12,297 bases of DNA from Candidatus Bathyarchaeota archaeon (GTDB taxonomy: Archaea > Thermoproteota > Bathyarchaeia > Bathyarchaeales > Bathyarchaeaceae): assembly GCA_020356305.1 (NCBI GenBank), contig CP070636.1, positions 1,602,881 to 1,615,177 of the forward strand, given 5' to 3'. Positions 1 through 7,096 of this stretch are shown here, in pieces; position 1 is the first letter of the stretch; every line of letters starts with the position of its first letter. Under the pieces are notes generated by a model. That model was given only the letters and a program-made list of their open reading frames with translations, searched no databases and was not told the DNA's origin. The translations under genes and the position numbers were made by a program.

Positions 1-603
1 GCCTTTTTCAATGGCTATCAGCTTGTCTGCAGTCGTTTTGACGAGCTCAGCGGAGGTGAGCGCTGGGCCTATCATGACTCCGTCTGGGTGAGACATCAGG
101 TTGTATCGTTTGCCTTCGTATCCTGGAACCGTGTACTCAATGGTTAGGTCGCCGAAGACGGCTGATCGTTCTTCGGGAAACACGTGAAAGTCCTCTCTTG
201 AGTACTCGGCTACCGTTTCAAGGTCAGTTATTATGCTGTTGGATTCCGGTTGATCTTTGAAGGGTACGTCGTAGGCTTGTGCCGAGTAGTACACGTCACG
301 AAGAGTAGACGTCTTCCGTTGGCGGACGAGTTCATGGGCGAAATAAGCTGTCCACACCAGTTGGGTGAAGGGTCGGATGTGACGGATGTTTCGGGCGCTT
401 CTGCGCACGGCTTTCTTGCCTAGAATGTACTGCCGAAACTCTGGGCTGTAGAAGATGTTGTCAATGGATCGGCTTGGCATCTTGATCCATGGGAAGTCTC
501 CTTTTTCCATCTGACTGTAGAGGGTGCCTCCAAAGTCGGTCAGGTTTGCTAAAACCTCTTTTTTTCTCTCAGCTGCTGAGCTTTTGGTTTTTTTCTTCTT
601 CAA
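1..603 (-). CDS. top6A: DNA topoisomerase VI subunit A (Spo11-like), N-terminal 201 residues, runs off left edge
   Basis: This is the DNA-cleaving subunit of the archaeal type IIB topoisomerase, an A2B2 enzyme that makes double-strand breaks with 5' overhangs and relaxes or decatenates DNA. The visible part has the winged-helix (CAP-like) domain with the motif LRDVYYSAQ. Its second tyrosine (about residue 106) is the expected attacking residue. The window ends at IEKG, whose glutamate (about residue 199) should be the first acidic residue of the TOPRIM fold, so most of TOPRIM is missing. I place the start at the TTG at 603-601. A stop codon lies just upstream at 610-612, an AAGGA lies 3 bases before the TTG, and the tyrosine then falls close to position 103 of characterised homologues. 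The next in-frame ATG is about 30 codons in and would trim the conserved N-terminus. The gene overlaps the end of top6B by 35 bases, so the two are co-transcribed and probably translationally coupled. Confidence 0.95.
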   Translation of the reverse strand, partial: MKKKKTKSSAAERKKEVLANLTDFGGTLYSQMEKGDFPWIKMPSRSIDNIFYSPEFRQYILGKKAVRRSARNIRHIRPFTQLVWTAYFAHELVRQRKTSTLRDVYYSAQAYDVPFKDQPESNSIITDLETVAEYSREDFHVFPEERSAVFGDLTIEYTVPGYEGKRYNLMSHPDGVMIGPALTSAELVKTTADKLIAIEKG

Positions 604-2107
604 ATTTCCTTACACTCCATAGTAATTTTCTAATATCTGGCTCCTTTTCTTTGCCAGAAAGTTCTGTTGAGAACTTGGCGATTTTTGGCAAATATCTTGA
701 AAAAGTGGCTAACCGCCTTCTTTCTTTTTCTCTATATTCTTGTTTGGACAGAAAGCGTTGTAGCTGACGGGCCACTTGGCGGACTCCATTCAAAACTTCG
801 TTTTTCACTTCAGGCCTGTCCGCGATGAATTCTTTGCCCACGGTTTTGTAGGGGACCTTTGTGCTGCATAAATGAACCAGAATGGCGACTGGCATGTCGG
901 GTTTGACTTTGTACTTCCGCCAATTAATGGATTTTACGATCCTCCATGAGACATCACTGGCTTCATCATAAAGCAACGGAATTCTGTTGGCAAATCGATA
1001 TAGCACGATGTCGTCTTTCTTTGGCACTTTGCCGCCGTATGCTATTGCCGTCTCTACAACAAACGGGTGTCCAGAGTAGGTGGATGGCTTGCGTTGGCAA
1101 ACCGCTATGAACTCTGGCATCAGCTCTTTCAGGATACCAGCCTTTAACAAGTCATCTCCTAGAGGGGACAGACAGCTCGCATCTGGAGCACGAAAGCCAT
1201 CGAATTTCTTCATCATCCGTACGAGTTTCACAATTTCATCAGGTTCTAACTTTCGCGGATTCTTCTTTTCATCTATCTTGGCGAATTTCAGAAACTTTTG
1301 AGAAATCCTTTCACCGATTCTGTGAAAATGTGTCTTCATGAAGTCTATCATGTTGCGGCACTTGGTGATTTGTATTAGGCGTCGAACGGTTTCCACGTCA
1401 ACTCCATGGGGATGGGGAAGTGTTTCCTTTGGTGGACGTGGCATCTTAGACGTGGATCGGTTGAATTTGTAGAGGCGTCCTTTTGGGTCGACGAAAGTGA
1501 GGTTTGCATAGGGAGTCACCACCGCTGTTTGTTTCAAGTATTCCAGTATCTTGGGCATGGCTCTGGAAAAGTCTCCCTCCAGATGAAACTCCACCATGGT
1601 TCCACGCCACCTGCCTTTGTTCACTTGAATTTTGCGATCTAAAATAATTGGTCGGTTTTTCTGAATGTCTATTATCATCTTATACCTGTAGATTCTTGAA
1701 GTCCCTGTACTGGAGGCGATATTTACCGGTTTGTGTGTGGTGATTTGCCCGTAGAGGATGGCCATGGTTCCTCCGAGTCCAAAGGTGCCTCGAGCCTGCT
1801 TTAGCTTATACTTTGAACCGAACAGTACCTGTCCGAACGCTGAAGGTATGTGACGGGCAGGGATTCCGGATCCATTGTCTTCCACTCTTAACCTGTAGAC
1901 TTCCGCTTCTTCTGAGCTTTCTTCACCGTCGTGAGACAATCGAACATAGATGTTAGAAGGAACCCGAGACTGGTCGGAGGCGTCGAGAGAGTTTTCGACG
2001 AGTTCCCGCACAGAGGAAAAAATAGCTCTAGCTGGATTTGTGAAGCCAGCTATGTCTCGATTGCGATAGAAAAAGTCTGCGGGGCTGATCTGCTCAAATG
2101 TTACCAT
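569..2107 (-). CDS. top6B: DNA topoisomerase VI subunit B (GHKL ATPase)
   Basis: ATPase subunit of topoisomerase VI. ATP binding dimerises it into a gate that controls strand passage and cleavage by subunit A. The 512 residues match the family's usual length. The Bergerat ATP fold is clear: N-box RELVENSLDA with E35 and N39, VEDNGSGIP with D77, and the glycine-rich lid GTFGLGG at 107-113. A helix-two-turn-helix region follows in the middle (roughly residues 225-310). The transducer domain then carries NWRKY at about 395-399 and VPYKTVGKE at about 418-426, whose lysine near 425 probably contacts the ATP gamma-phosphate. The charged C-terminal tail is lysine/glutamate-rich. The start is the ATG at 2107, preceded by a purine-rich GGAAGG ribosome site about 10 bases upstream. 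It follows the KH gene after a 202-base gap and runs into top6A. Confidence 0.97.
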   Translation of the reverse strand: MVTFEQISPADFFYRNRDIAGFTNPARAIFSSVRELVENSLDASDQSRVPSNIYVRLSHDGEESSEEAEVYRLRVEDNGSGIPARHIPSAFGQVLFGSKYKLKQARGTFGLGGTMAILYGQITTHKPVNIASSTGTSRIYRYKMIIDIQKNRPIILDRKIQVNKGRWRGTMVEFHLEGDFSRAMPKILEYLKQTAVVTPYANLTFVDPKGRLYKFNRSTSKMPRPPKETLPHPHGVDVETVRRLIQITKCRNMIDFMKTHFHRIGERISQKFLKFAKIDEKKNPRKLEPDEIVKLVRMMKKFDGFRAPDASCLSPLGDDLLKAGILKELMPEFIAVCQRKPSTYSGHPFVVETAIAYGGKVPKKDDIVLYRFANRIPLLYDEASDVSWRIVKSINWRKYKVKPDMPVAILVHLCSTKVPYKTVGKEFIADRPEVKNEVLNGVRQVARQLQRFLSKQEYREKERRRLATFSRYLPKIAKFSTELSGKEKEPDIRKLLWSVRKFEEEKNQKLSS

Positions 2108-2309
2108 GACTACCGCCTTCCCTGCGGTGTATAATAATGAAAACGTCTCGTTTTTCTTTTTCCGTCATTTTTTGGGCATATTCAGCGGAGAATTCGTTAA
2201 AATGTGCCATCATGATGGACACGGATTAACAAGTTCGTTTTCAATTTCATATGACTTCTGGTTCAAAGTTGAGTCTATTGATGCAAAGCGAATTCCAGCG
2301 GAGAAGCCT

Positions 2310-2888
2310 CTAGAGGGGTTCTCTGGGTTTCCAGAGTTCCATCTGCTTCTTCTTCAATTCTCTTCTTTTCCTGTGGAGAAAACGATATGCGGTTCTGTGC
2401 TGGCTTCCTCCAATGAGCATTTTGATCGCCTCCCTCGCCACTTCAGCTTGATCCATGTCTCCGATAATCGAAATTGTATGTCCGTGCACGGAAACGTTGG
2501 CATTAGTGAGTTCCTCTATAATTCTTCTAGTTTTGCCTTCCTTCCCGATGATTCTGCCTTTCAGCCGTTTTATGTCTGACTGTGACCTCCCTACGATATC
2601 TCGCAGGTCAATGATTACTAGAATGGTGTCGTCATCATGGAGGAGTCTGAAGGCGCGTTCAGGTGAGAACCCTCTTCCTATGGCGGTGATAACCTCCTTC
2701 GCTCTGAACAGGGTGGAGGGATCTGTTGCTGTGGGGCTCATGGTTATTGTAACGTTTCCAGTTTGACTATCTATTTGAAGCTGCACTGAAAGTTCTTTCT
2801 CAACTTTTTCTTTTACGAGCCCATTTGGGCCTATGAGGGCTCCGACACGTTCTTTCGGAACCTTTACGAATGTGCTAGGTTTTGCCAT
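2310..2888 (-). CDS. Archaeal Dim2/Pno1-type KH-domain protein
   Basis: RNA-binding protein of the archaeal Dim2p/Pno1 (Rrp20) family, 192 residues. The eukaryotic relatives hold the 3' end of pre-18S rRNA during small-subunit assembly, and an archaeal homologue is reported to interact with aIF2-alpha. Two KH domains are visible. KH1 is at about residues 5-70 with GPNG at 20-23. KH2 is at about 90-160 with GKEG at 115-118, inside the RIIGKEGKTRR loop that binds RNA. The basic C-terminal extension (GSQHRTAYRFLHRKRRELKKK) is the family signature. The ATG at 2888 overlaps the rio1 stop by 14 bases, so rio1 and this gene are one transcript and probably translationally coupled. The pairing fits a shared job in 30S maturation. 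Confidence 0.93.
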   Translation of the reverse strand: MAKPSTFVKVPKERVGALIGPNGLVKEKVEKELSVQLQIDSQTGNVTITMSPTATDPSTLFRAKEVITAIGRGFSPERAFRLLHDDDTILVIIDLRDIVGRSQSDIKRLKGRIIGKEGKTRRIIEELTNANVSVHGHTISIIGDMDQAEVAREAIKMLIGGSQHRTAYRFLHRKRRELKKKQMELWKPREPL

Positions 2889-3687
2889 CTGTAACTCTCC
2901 TCTGCATATCCTCTACTGATAAAATGTCGGCGCCCAACCTTCTGAAGTAATTATGTAAGTTTTCGAGGTCTCTTCGAAGGAACTGATCTGCCATAGGATG
3001 TTCAAGGGTCACGGCCTGCGAAACGTCGAAGATTACAGGTTTCTTCTTCCAAATCATGATGTTATATTCACTGAGATCTGCATGTACCAGTCTAGCCTTT
3101 CTATACAGCTTTTTAACGTGGGCCAATAGACGTCGATAGATTCGTTCGGGGTTTTTGATCGTTGTTTCTTTCATGAGCGGCGCGCTGACTCCGTTTTCTC
3201 CGATGAATTCCATTACGAGAACGTTCTTGTTGACTGCAAAGGGTTCTGGAACTCTAACTCCTGCTTCGTGTGCACGCTGAAGGTTTTTGAATTCCTTTTG
3301 AGCCCAAGCGTAGATGAGGGACCGTGTGCCTCCCCGCACATGGGCAAATCTTGGGTCACCTCTGATGTAGGGTAACATGCCTCTCTTAAACTCGGCTGAC
3401 GCTGTTAGATAGATTTTGATTGCGAGTTCTCTTCCATCCCGGTTTTTTCCTGAGTAAATCCTAGCTTCTTTCCCAGCCTTTACCACGCCGGAAATCTCGT
3501 CGATGATTCCTTTGTTCATGAAGTCATAGATGGTCATTAGCGTGGAGCGATCGAAGACCTCTTCCATCACGGCTCGTTCCGTTGAGAAGTCTTTGATTAA
3601 CATCTTGTCCCTTTTTTCCACTATGCGAATTTTGTGCTCCAATCGTTTCCTTTTTTCGTCTTCACGCAGGCGTCTATCGTTACCCAT
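2875..3687 (-). CDS. rio1: RIO1-type serine/threonine protein kinase
   Basis: Atypical kinase/ATPase required for late maturation of the small ribosomal subunit in archaea and eukaryotes. The 270 residues cover an N-terminal charged helix, then the RIO fold. The nucleotide loop contains GKEARIY at 72-78 in place of a classic P-loop. K91 in LAIKIY is the ATP-binding lysine. HADLSEYN at 202-209 carries catalytic D204 and metal-binding N209. IFDVSQ at 219-224 carries the metal-binding D221 (the DFG equivalent). The HADLSEYN and DVSQ forms are typical of Rio1 rather than Rio2. No winged-helix domain of the Rio2 type is present. The start ATG at 3687 has AGGA at about 3695-3698 as ribosome site. 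It is the first gene of the run rio1-KH-top6B-top6A. Confidence 0.96.
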   Translation of the reverse strand: MGNDRRLREDEKRKRLEHKIRIVEKRDKMLIKDFSTERAVMEEVFDRSTLMTIYDFMNKGIIDEISGVVKAGKEARIYSGKNRDGRELAIKIYLTASAEFKRGMLPYIRGDPRFAHVRGGTRSLIYAWAQKEFKNLQRAHEAGVRVPEPFAVNKNVLVMEFIGENGVSAPLMKETTIKNPERIYRRLLAHVKKLYRKARLVHADLSEYNIMIWKKKPVIFDVSQAVTLEHPMADQFLRRDLENLHNYFRRLGADILSVEDMQRRVTDGKT

Positions 3688-3720
3688 GAGTTTGTCCTAC
3701 AGGCAAGGTGTTTGAACGCC

Positions 3721-3740
3721 TTTAAAAGCGGTTCTATAAG
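3721..3740 (-). promoter_or_regulatory. Candidate promoter of the rio1 operon
   Basis: Two AT-rich boxes read on the minus strand ahead of rio1: CTTTTAAA (3728-3721) and CTTATAGAA (centre about 3736). An archaeal TATA box usually lies about 25 bases before transcription start. The distal one would give a leader of about 20 bases containing the AGGA ribosome site, so I favour it. The proximal one would leave only about 10 bases. This is visual recognition only. Confidence 0.4.
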
Positions 3741-3819
3741 GAAATCAAATGCTTTATGACGTTAAGCTGCATGCATACTCGCCAAAAAAAGGACACTTTG
3801 CGGAGGGCATCTCCAATCC

Positions 3820-3867
3820 AGTCTGCCGGGATGCAGACTAAGAAGCTAAATATTCCTTTCAGACTAA
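3820..3867. promoter_or_regulatory. Inverted and direct repeats around a TATA-like box ahead of the homocysteine operon
   Basis: AGTCTGC (3820-3826) and GCAGACT (3833-3839) form a perfect 7-base inverted repeat with a 6-base spacer. CAGACTAA occurs at 3834-3841 and again at 3860-3867, 26 bases apart. The AT-rich element CTAAATAT (3846-3853) lies between the two direct copies. A second AT-rich element, AATTAATATT, is at about 3882-3891 and could be the real TATA box, since it would give a leader of about 25 bases. Half-sites flanking a TATA box are the usual arrangement for an archaeal repressor operator. The repeats are seen directly; the operator role is inference. Confidence 0.4.
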
Positions 3868-3936
3868 AAGTTTCAGAAAACAATTAATATTGGAATCAAG
3901 TTCGCTACATAAACACCCAATCATCTAGGAGGATGA

Positions 3937-5469
3937 ATGAAACTCAACCAAAAGACTGCTAGAAAGAAAAACAGACGAACGATATCTGATCTTAACAAGA
4001 AAATCAGAAACGGAGACATCCAAGTCTTAACAGTTGAACAAATGAAGAAGCTAATAGAAAAAAGCGGTCCGGAAATTGCATACAAGGAAATAGACGTCGT
4101 CACAACGGGAACCTTTGGAGCCATGTGCTCATCAGGAGCCATCATAAATCTGGGACACTCCGACCCTCCAATAAAAATCACCAAAGCGTGGATAAATGAT
4201 GTTGAGGCTTGTCACCCAGGTGCAGCTGTGGACCTATACCTAGGTGCAACTATTATGTCAGAGACAAACCCTTTTGAATACGGCGGAGGCCACGTGATAG
4301 AAGACTTGATTCAAGGAAAAGAAGTAGAACTGAGAGCCACAGCATATGGAACAGACTGCTACCCCCGAACAAAACTTGAAACAACACTAACAAAACATGA
4401 CCTGAATCAATTCTATCTATTAAACTTCAGAAACTGCTACCAACGCTACAACTGCGCCACAAATAGCCGCAATGAAATCCTCTACACCTACATGGGCAAA
4501 CTACTCCCCAACTTCAAAAACGCGACTTTCTCAGGATCGGGATCCCTGAACCCATTAATGAACGACCCCGACTACGAAACCATCGGCATTGGAACGCGAA
4601 TCTTCCTAGGAGGCACTCAAGGCTATGTGATAGGAGAAGGAACCCAACACGATCCCAGAAACCGCTTCGGCACCCTCATGGTCAGGGGAAACTGCAAAAA
4701 AATGAACCCGGATTTCATTCAAGGAGCAGCTTTCACAAAGTACGGCACAACACTCTACGTTGGCATAGGCATACCCATTCCTATACTAAATGAAGGAATA
4801 TCCAAAAAAGTCGCTGTAACCGATGAGGAAATCCTCACAGACATAGTTGACTACGGCGTCCCCAGAAGGACACGACCAAAACTCGGGAAAGTAAGTTACA
4901 AAGAACTCAAATCAGGCAGCATAACAATCAAGGACAGAAAAGTCAGAGTCAGTCCGCTCTCAAGCCTCAAAAAAGCAAGAACAATTGCGGAAACACTCAA
5001 AACATGGATAGAGAACGCCACTTTCTACCTATCCGCCCCCGTAGAGCGCCTTCCAACCGACACCATATTCAAACCGATGAAACAAACAAAGCAGATAGCC
5101 TTCGTTGAAAACCTAATACATCCAGCCGTCACCTGCAAGGAAGAAGAAAAAATAGAGACAGTTGCCCAGCGGATCATAAATCGTACAATAAACCACATAG
5201 TTGTAGTCGACGACCAAGAAAAACTAAGGGGCATAGTGACTTCGTGGGACATCACCAAAGCAGTAGCCGAAGGAAAAGAAACGCTAACAGACATAATCGT
5301 AAAAAAAGTAGTGACAACCACACCAGACGAGCCAATAGAAGCAGCATCTAGAAAAATGGCACAATATAACATATCCGCCCTTCCAGTGATTAACCCACAC
5401 AAAACGGTTCTTGGAATAATCACCTCGGAAGACATATCTAACCTAGTTGGGAGGAAAAAACTTGGTTAG
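3937..5469 (+). CDS. HcyBio (DUF39)-CBS protein, L-aspartate semialdehyde sulfurtransferase (homocysteine formation)
   Basis: This matches the COG1900 family, typified by Methanosarcina acetivorans MA1821, which converts aspartate semialdehyde to homocysteine with sulfide-derived sulfur and reduced ferredoxin. Of 510 residues, about 1-370 form the HcyBio domain and about 392-507 form two CBS repeats, usually adenosyl-ligand sensors. C64 (FGAMCSSGA) and C141 (TDCYPRT) are 77 residues apart. As I recall, the persulfide-forming cysteines of MA1821 are C54 and C131, the same spacing, so the active site appears intact. Other cysteines are at 92, 167, 173, 253 and 400. The start ATG at 3937 sits 4 bases after a strong AGGAGG (3927-3932). 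The ATG at 3933 is out of frame and stops after nine codons. It is the first gene of a three-gene operon, and its end overlaps the next gene by 8 bases. The CBS pair suggests feedback by S-adenosylmethionine or a nucleotide, which is inference. Confidence 0.92.
   Translation: MKLNQKTARKKNRRTISDLNKKIRNGDIQVLTVEQMKKLIEKSGPEIAYKEIDVVTTGTFGAMCSSGAIINLGHSDPPIKITKAWINDVEACHPGAAVDLYLGATIMSETNPFEYGGGHVIEDLIQGKEVELRATAYGTDCYPRTKLETTLTKHDLNQFYLLNFRNCYQRYNCATNSRNEILYTYMGKLLPNFKNATFSGSGSLNPLMNDPDYETIGIGTRIFLGGTQGYVIGEGTQHDPRNRFGTLMVRGNCKKMNPDFIQGAAFTKYGTTLYVGIGIPIPILNEGISKKVAVTDEEILTDIVDYGVPRRTRPKLGKVSYKELKSGSITIKDRKVRVSPLSSLKKARTIAETLKTWIENATFYLSAPVERLPTDTIFKPMKQTKQIAFVENLIHPAVTCKEEEKIETVAQRIINRTINHIVVVDDQEKLRGIVTSWDITKAVAEGKETLTDIIVKKVVTTTPDEPIEAASRKMAQYNISALPVINPHKTVLGIITSEDISNLVGRKKLG
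5449..5454 (+). promoter_or_regulatory. Ribosome-binding site that fixes the NIL-ferredoxin start
   Basis: GGGAGG lies inside the last codons of the HcyBio gene and ends 7 bases before the TTG at 5462. This selects that TTG over an upstream in-frame TTG at 5447, which would place the Shine-Dalgarno site inside the coding sequence. Confidence 0.75.
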
Positions 5470-5854
5470 ACTCCTGCTCAGGTTCTCAGAGAAAGAGGTT
5501 GGCAAACCCATAACCGCAGAAGTAATCCTCGAGCAAGGAGTTCCAGTAAACATACTAAGTGCTCATATCAATCAGTTGGGAGGAGAAATACTCGCAGAGA
5601 TACCTTCCGCTCACCTCGACAAGATCGTTAAGGCTTTCCGTGACAGAGGAGTAGCTGTCAACATCCGCAAGCTGATCGAAGTTGACAGCGAAGAGTGCTT
5701 CCACTGCGGCGCATGTCTCTCCCTCTGCCCAGTAAATACAATCACCATGAACGAAGACTTCTCGATAGCCTTTGACGCCGGACAATGCATCGGTGCCGCT
5801 TGCGGCTGGTGTGCTGACGCTTGCCCGGCGAGAGCCATAAGACTGACGAGATAG
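5462..5854 (+). CDS. NIL-domain two-[4Fe-4S] ferredoxin, partner of the homocysteine-forming enzyme
   Basis: Small redox protein of the NIL/Fer type (like M. acetivorans MA1822) that works with the HcyBio protein, probably delivering electrons for sulfur transfer. Of 130 residues, about 1-75 form the NIL domain, a ferredoxin-like fold also found in methionine importer ATPases. The rest is a bacterial-type ferredoxin. Cluster ligands are C79, C82, C85 and C89 (CxxCxxCxxxCP) and C109, C114, C117 and C121, where the first spacing is four residues (CIGAAC) rather than two. The start is TTG 5462, chosen from the GGGAGG site 7 bases upstream. The gene overlaps the end of the HcyBio gene by 8 bases, so translation is probably coupled and subunits made in ratio. 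UPF0280 follows 27 bases later. Confidence 0.92.
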   Translation: MVRLLLRFSEKEVGKPITAEVILEQGVPVNILSAHINQLGGEILAEIPSAHLDKIVKAFRDRGVAVNIRKLIEVDSEECFHCGACLSLCPVNTITMNEDFSIAFDAGQCIGAACGWCADACPARAIRLTR

Positions 5855-5881
5855 CAGCCTTGACAAGGGAACCGAGGCCAA

Positions 5882-6580
5882 ATGTCACACGAACGAGTTT
5901 TTCATTATAAAGAGACAAGGTGTACAATAAAGTCGGACAGCGAAGCCGCTATTGAAATCGCGATATCGTTGATCATGCGTCACAGGAGGCTTTTGGAAAG
6001 GTACATTCGAGACCATCCAAAGTTCCTTCACTCTCTCAGACCCGTCAACGTAAATGGAGGTCCCGTAATAGTCAGGTTGATGGCGAGAGCAGCTAAGCAG
6101 GCAGGTGTTGGACCTATGGCTGCCGTTGCGGGAGCATTGGCGGATCTCGCTGTTCAGGGCATGGTTTCAAGCGGAGCCAAGGTAGCTATTGTTGAAAACG
6201 GGGGGGAAATCTTCGCCCAATCCAACACACCAATAAACGTTGCCCTCGCAGCGGGCGACTCACCGTTGTCAAAACGCATTGGTTTTAGATTAGAAGAGTT
6301 CCCGATAGGTATTGCCACAAGCTCAGGCTTGTACAGCCATGCTTTAAGCTTCGGTGAGGCAGAGGCAGCGACGATTTTTGCCGTGGACGCCGGAGTAGCT
6401 GACGCTGCTGCTACAGCAGTTGGAAACCTCGTGAAAGGTGAAGACTGGCACGAAGCAATTGAGCGCGGAATCGCCAAAGCTATCTCCATAAAAGAAGTTA
6501 GAGGAGTATTAATCCTGTACAGAGGACTCGTTGGAAAGGCTGGACAGATTCCTAAAATAGTGAAGATAAGTACCACATGA
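5882..6580 (+). CDS. UPF0280 family protein (ApbE-like fold), sulfide-assimilation accessory
   Basis: This belongs to UPF0280 (COG2122), distantly related to the ApbE flavin-transferase superfamily. 232 residues is close to the family length. Visible landmarks are HRRLLERYI near 34-42, a glycine/alanine-rich stretch GPMAAVAGALADLA at 77-90, ENGGEIF at 105-111, and GIATSSGLYSHA at 143-154. These resemble the conserved core of ApbE-like proteins, but I see no proof of flavin binding. As I recall, the M. acetivorans homologue MA1715 improves growth at low sulfide and is needed for efficient sulfide assimilation, although its chemistry is unknown. The start ATG at 5882 follows a GAGG 4 bases upstream. 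It is the last gene of the operon and ends 18 bases from the convergent stop of aIF1A, leaving almost no room for separate terminators. Confidence 0.88.
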   Translation: MSHERVFHYKETRCTIKSDSEAAIEIAISLIMRHRRLLERYIRDHPKFLHSLRPVNVNGGPVIVRLMARAAKQAGVGPMAAVAGALADLAVQGMVSSGAKVAIVENGGEIFAQSNTPINVALAAGDSPLSKRIGFRLEEFPIGIATSSGLYSHALSFGEAEAATIFAVDAGVADAAATAVGNLVKGEDWHEAIERGIAKAISIKEVRGVLILYRGLVGKAGQIPKIVKISTT

Positions 6581-6598
6581 AGAAGTCGCAAGAGTACT

Positions 6599-6910
6599 CT
6601 AAGCTTGTAAAGTCAAATATCCTTTTCTTCTCAGCCACTCAACCTGATTCCTTTTGTAACGCCATATGACATCGCCCCGTTTGTCAGACTGGAAATCCCA
6701 TGGAGAAACCAAAACAATGTCTCCCTGCCTTATCCACACTCTACGCTTCATCTTGCCTCGAATCCGGCAGAGGCGCTCATGACCATCTTGACACTTCACC
6801 AGAACTCTGTCGAAGCCCAACAATCGCATAGCTACGCCCAACACGTCGTTCGCCGTCGGGAGCACCATATCTGCGATTTCCTCTTCGCTTAGGATTTTCT
6901 TTTTGCCCAA
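6599..6910 (-). CDS. eif1A: Translation initiation factor aIF1A
   Basis: Archaeal counterpart of eIF1A and bacterial IF1. It binds the A site of the 30S subunit during initiation. The product is an OB-fold protein with the family's typical core: ANDVLGVAMRLLG, DRVLVKCQDG, CRIRGKMKRRVWIR, GDIVLVSPWDFQ and IIWRYxRNQVEWLRRKG-like C-terminus. The longest reading frame reaches an ATG at 7006, but I place the start at TTG 6910. This gives 103 residues beginning (M)GKKKILSEEE, as in homologues. A GAGG lies 7 bases upstream, and a TATA-like box at 6956-6966 lies between the two candidates, so the upstream codons would not be transcribed. It is separated from rio1, its usual neighbour in archaea, by the sulfur operon. 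Confidence 0.95.
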   Translation of the reverse strand: MGKKKILSEEEIADMVLPTANDVLGVAMRLLGFDRVLVKCQDGHERLCRIRGKMKRRVWIRQGDIVLVSPWDFQSDKRGDVIWRYKRNQVEWLRRKGYLTLQA

Positions 6911-6955
6911 GATTGCGCCTCGAGGATACCTTGCTTTACTGAGAGAGGTAAGGAT

Positions 6956-6966
6956 CCTTAAATAAG
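6956..6966 (-). promoter_or_regulatory. TATA-like box of aIF1A
   Basis: CTTATTTAAGG on the minus strand, centred about 50 bases before the TTG start at 6910. Transcription would start near 6935, giving a leader of about 25 bases that includes the GAGG ribosome site. Confidence 0.6.
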
Positions 6967-7096
6967 TATGGCCGCTCAACAAACTACTGGTGATGCAGAA
7001 TAGCACTGCCCATAATATTGGGTTTTTTTGCTGAGGCTTGGCGCGGGTTCAACCTGCAAGTCGATTACAATGTTTGTTGGAGTGACTTGGAAAAGC

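Noticed and set aside
2184..2305. CAGCGGAGAA occurring twice (2184-2193 and 2296-2305) in the gap before top6B
   Set aside because: Two 10-base copies 112 bases apart, with no further copies or symmetry, are not enough to call an element.
3771..3887. 38-codon plus-strand frame ahead of the HcyBio gene
   Set aside because: It has no ribosome site, lies across the repeats and TATA-like boxes, and this length is expected by chance.
5025..5435. Long antisense frames opposite the HcyBio and top6 genes
   Set aside because: They mirror well-conserved genes, show no protein family pattern and no start signals, so they are shadows of codon bias.
6911..7006. Upstream extension of aIF1A to the ATG at 7006
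   Set aside because: The extra 32 residues do not resemble the family, and the TATA-like box at 6956-6966 falls inside them.
7009..7029. CCCATAATATTGGG followed by seven T on the plus strand, resembling a hairpin-plus-oligo-T terminator
   Set aside because: There is no plus-strand gene upstream for it to terminate and the stem is only 4 bases.
7043..7057. GCGGG-TTCAA-CCTGC hairpin resembling a tRNA T-arm
   Set aside because: The loop is only five bases, and no acceptor, D or anticodon stem can be paired around it on either strand.
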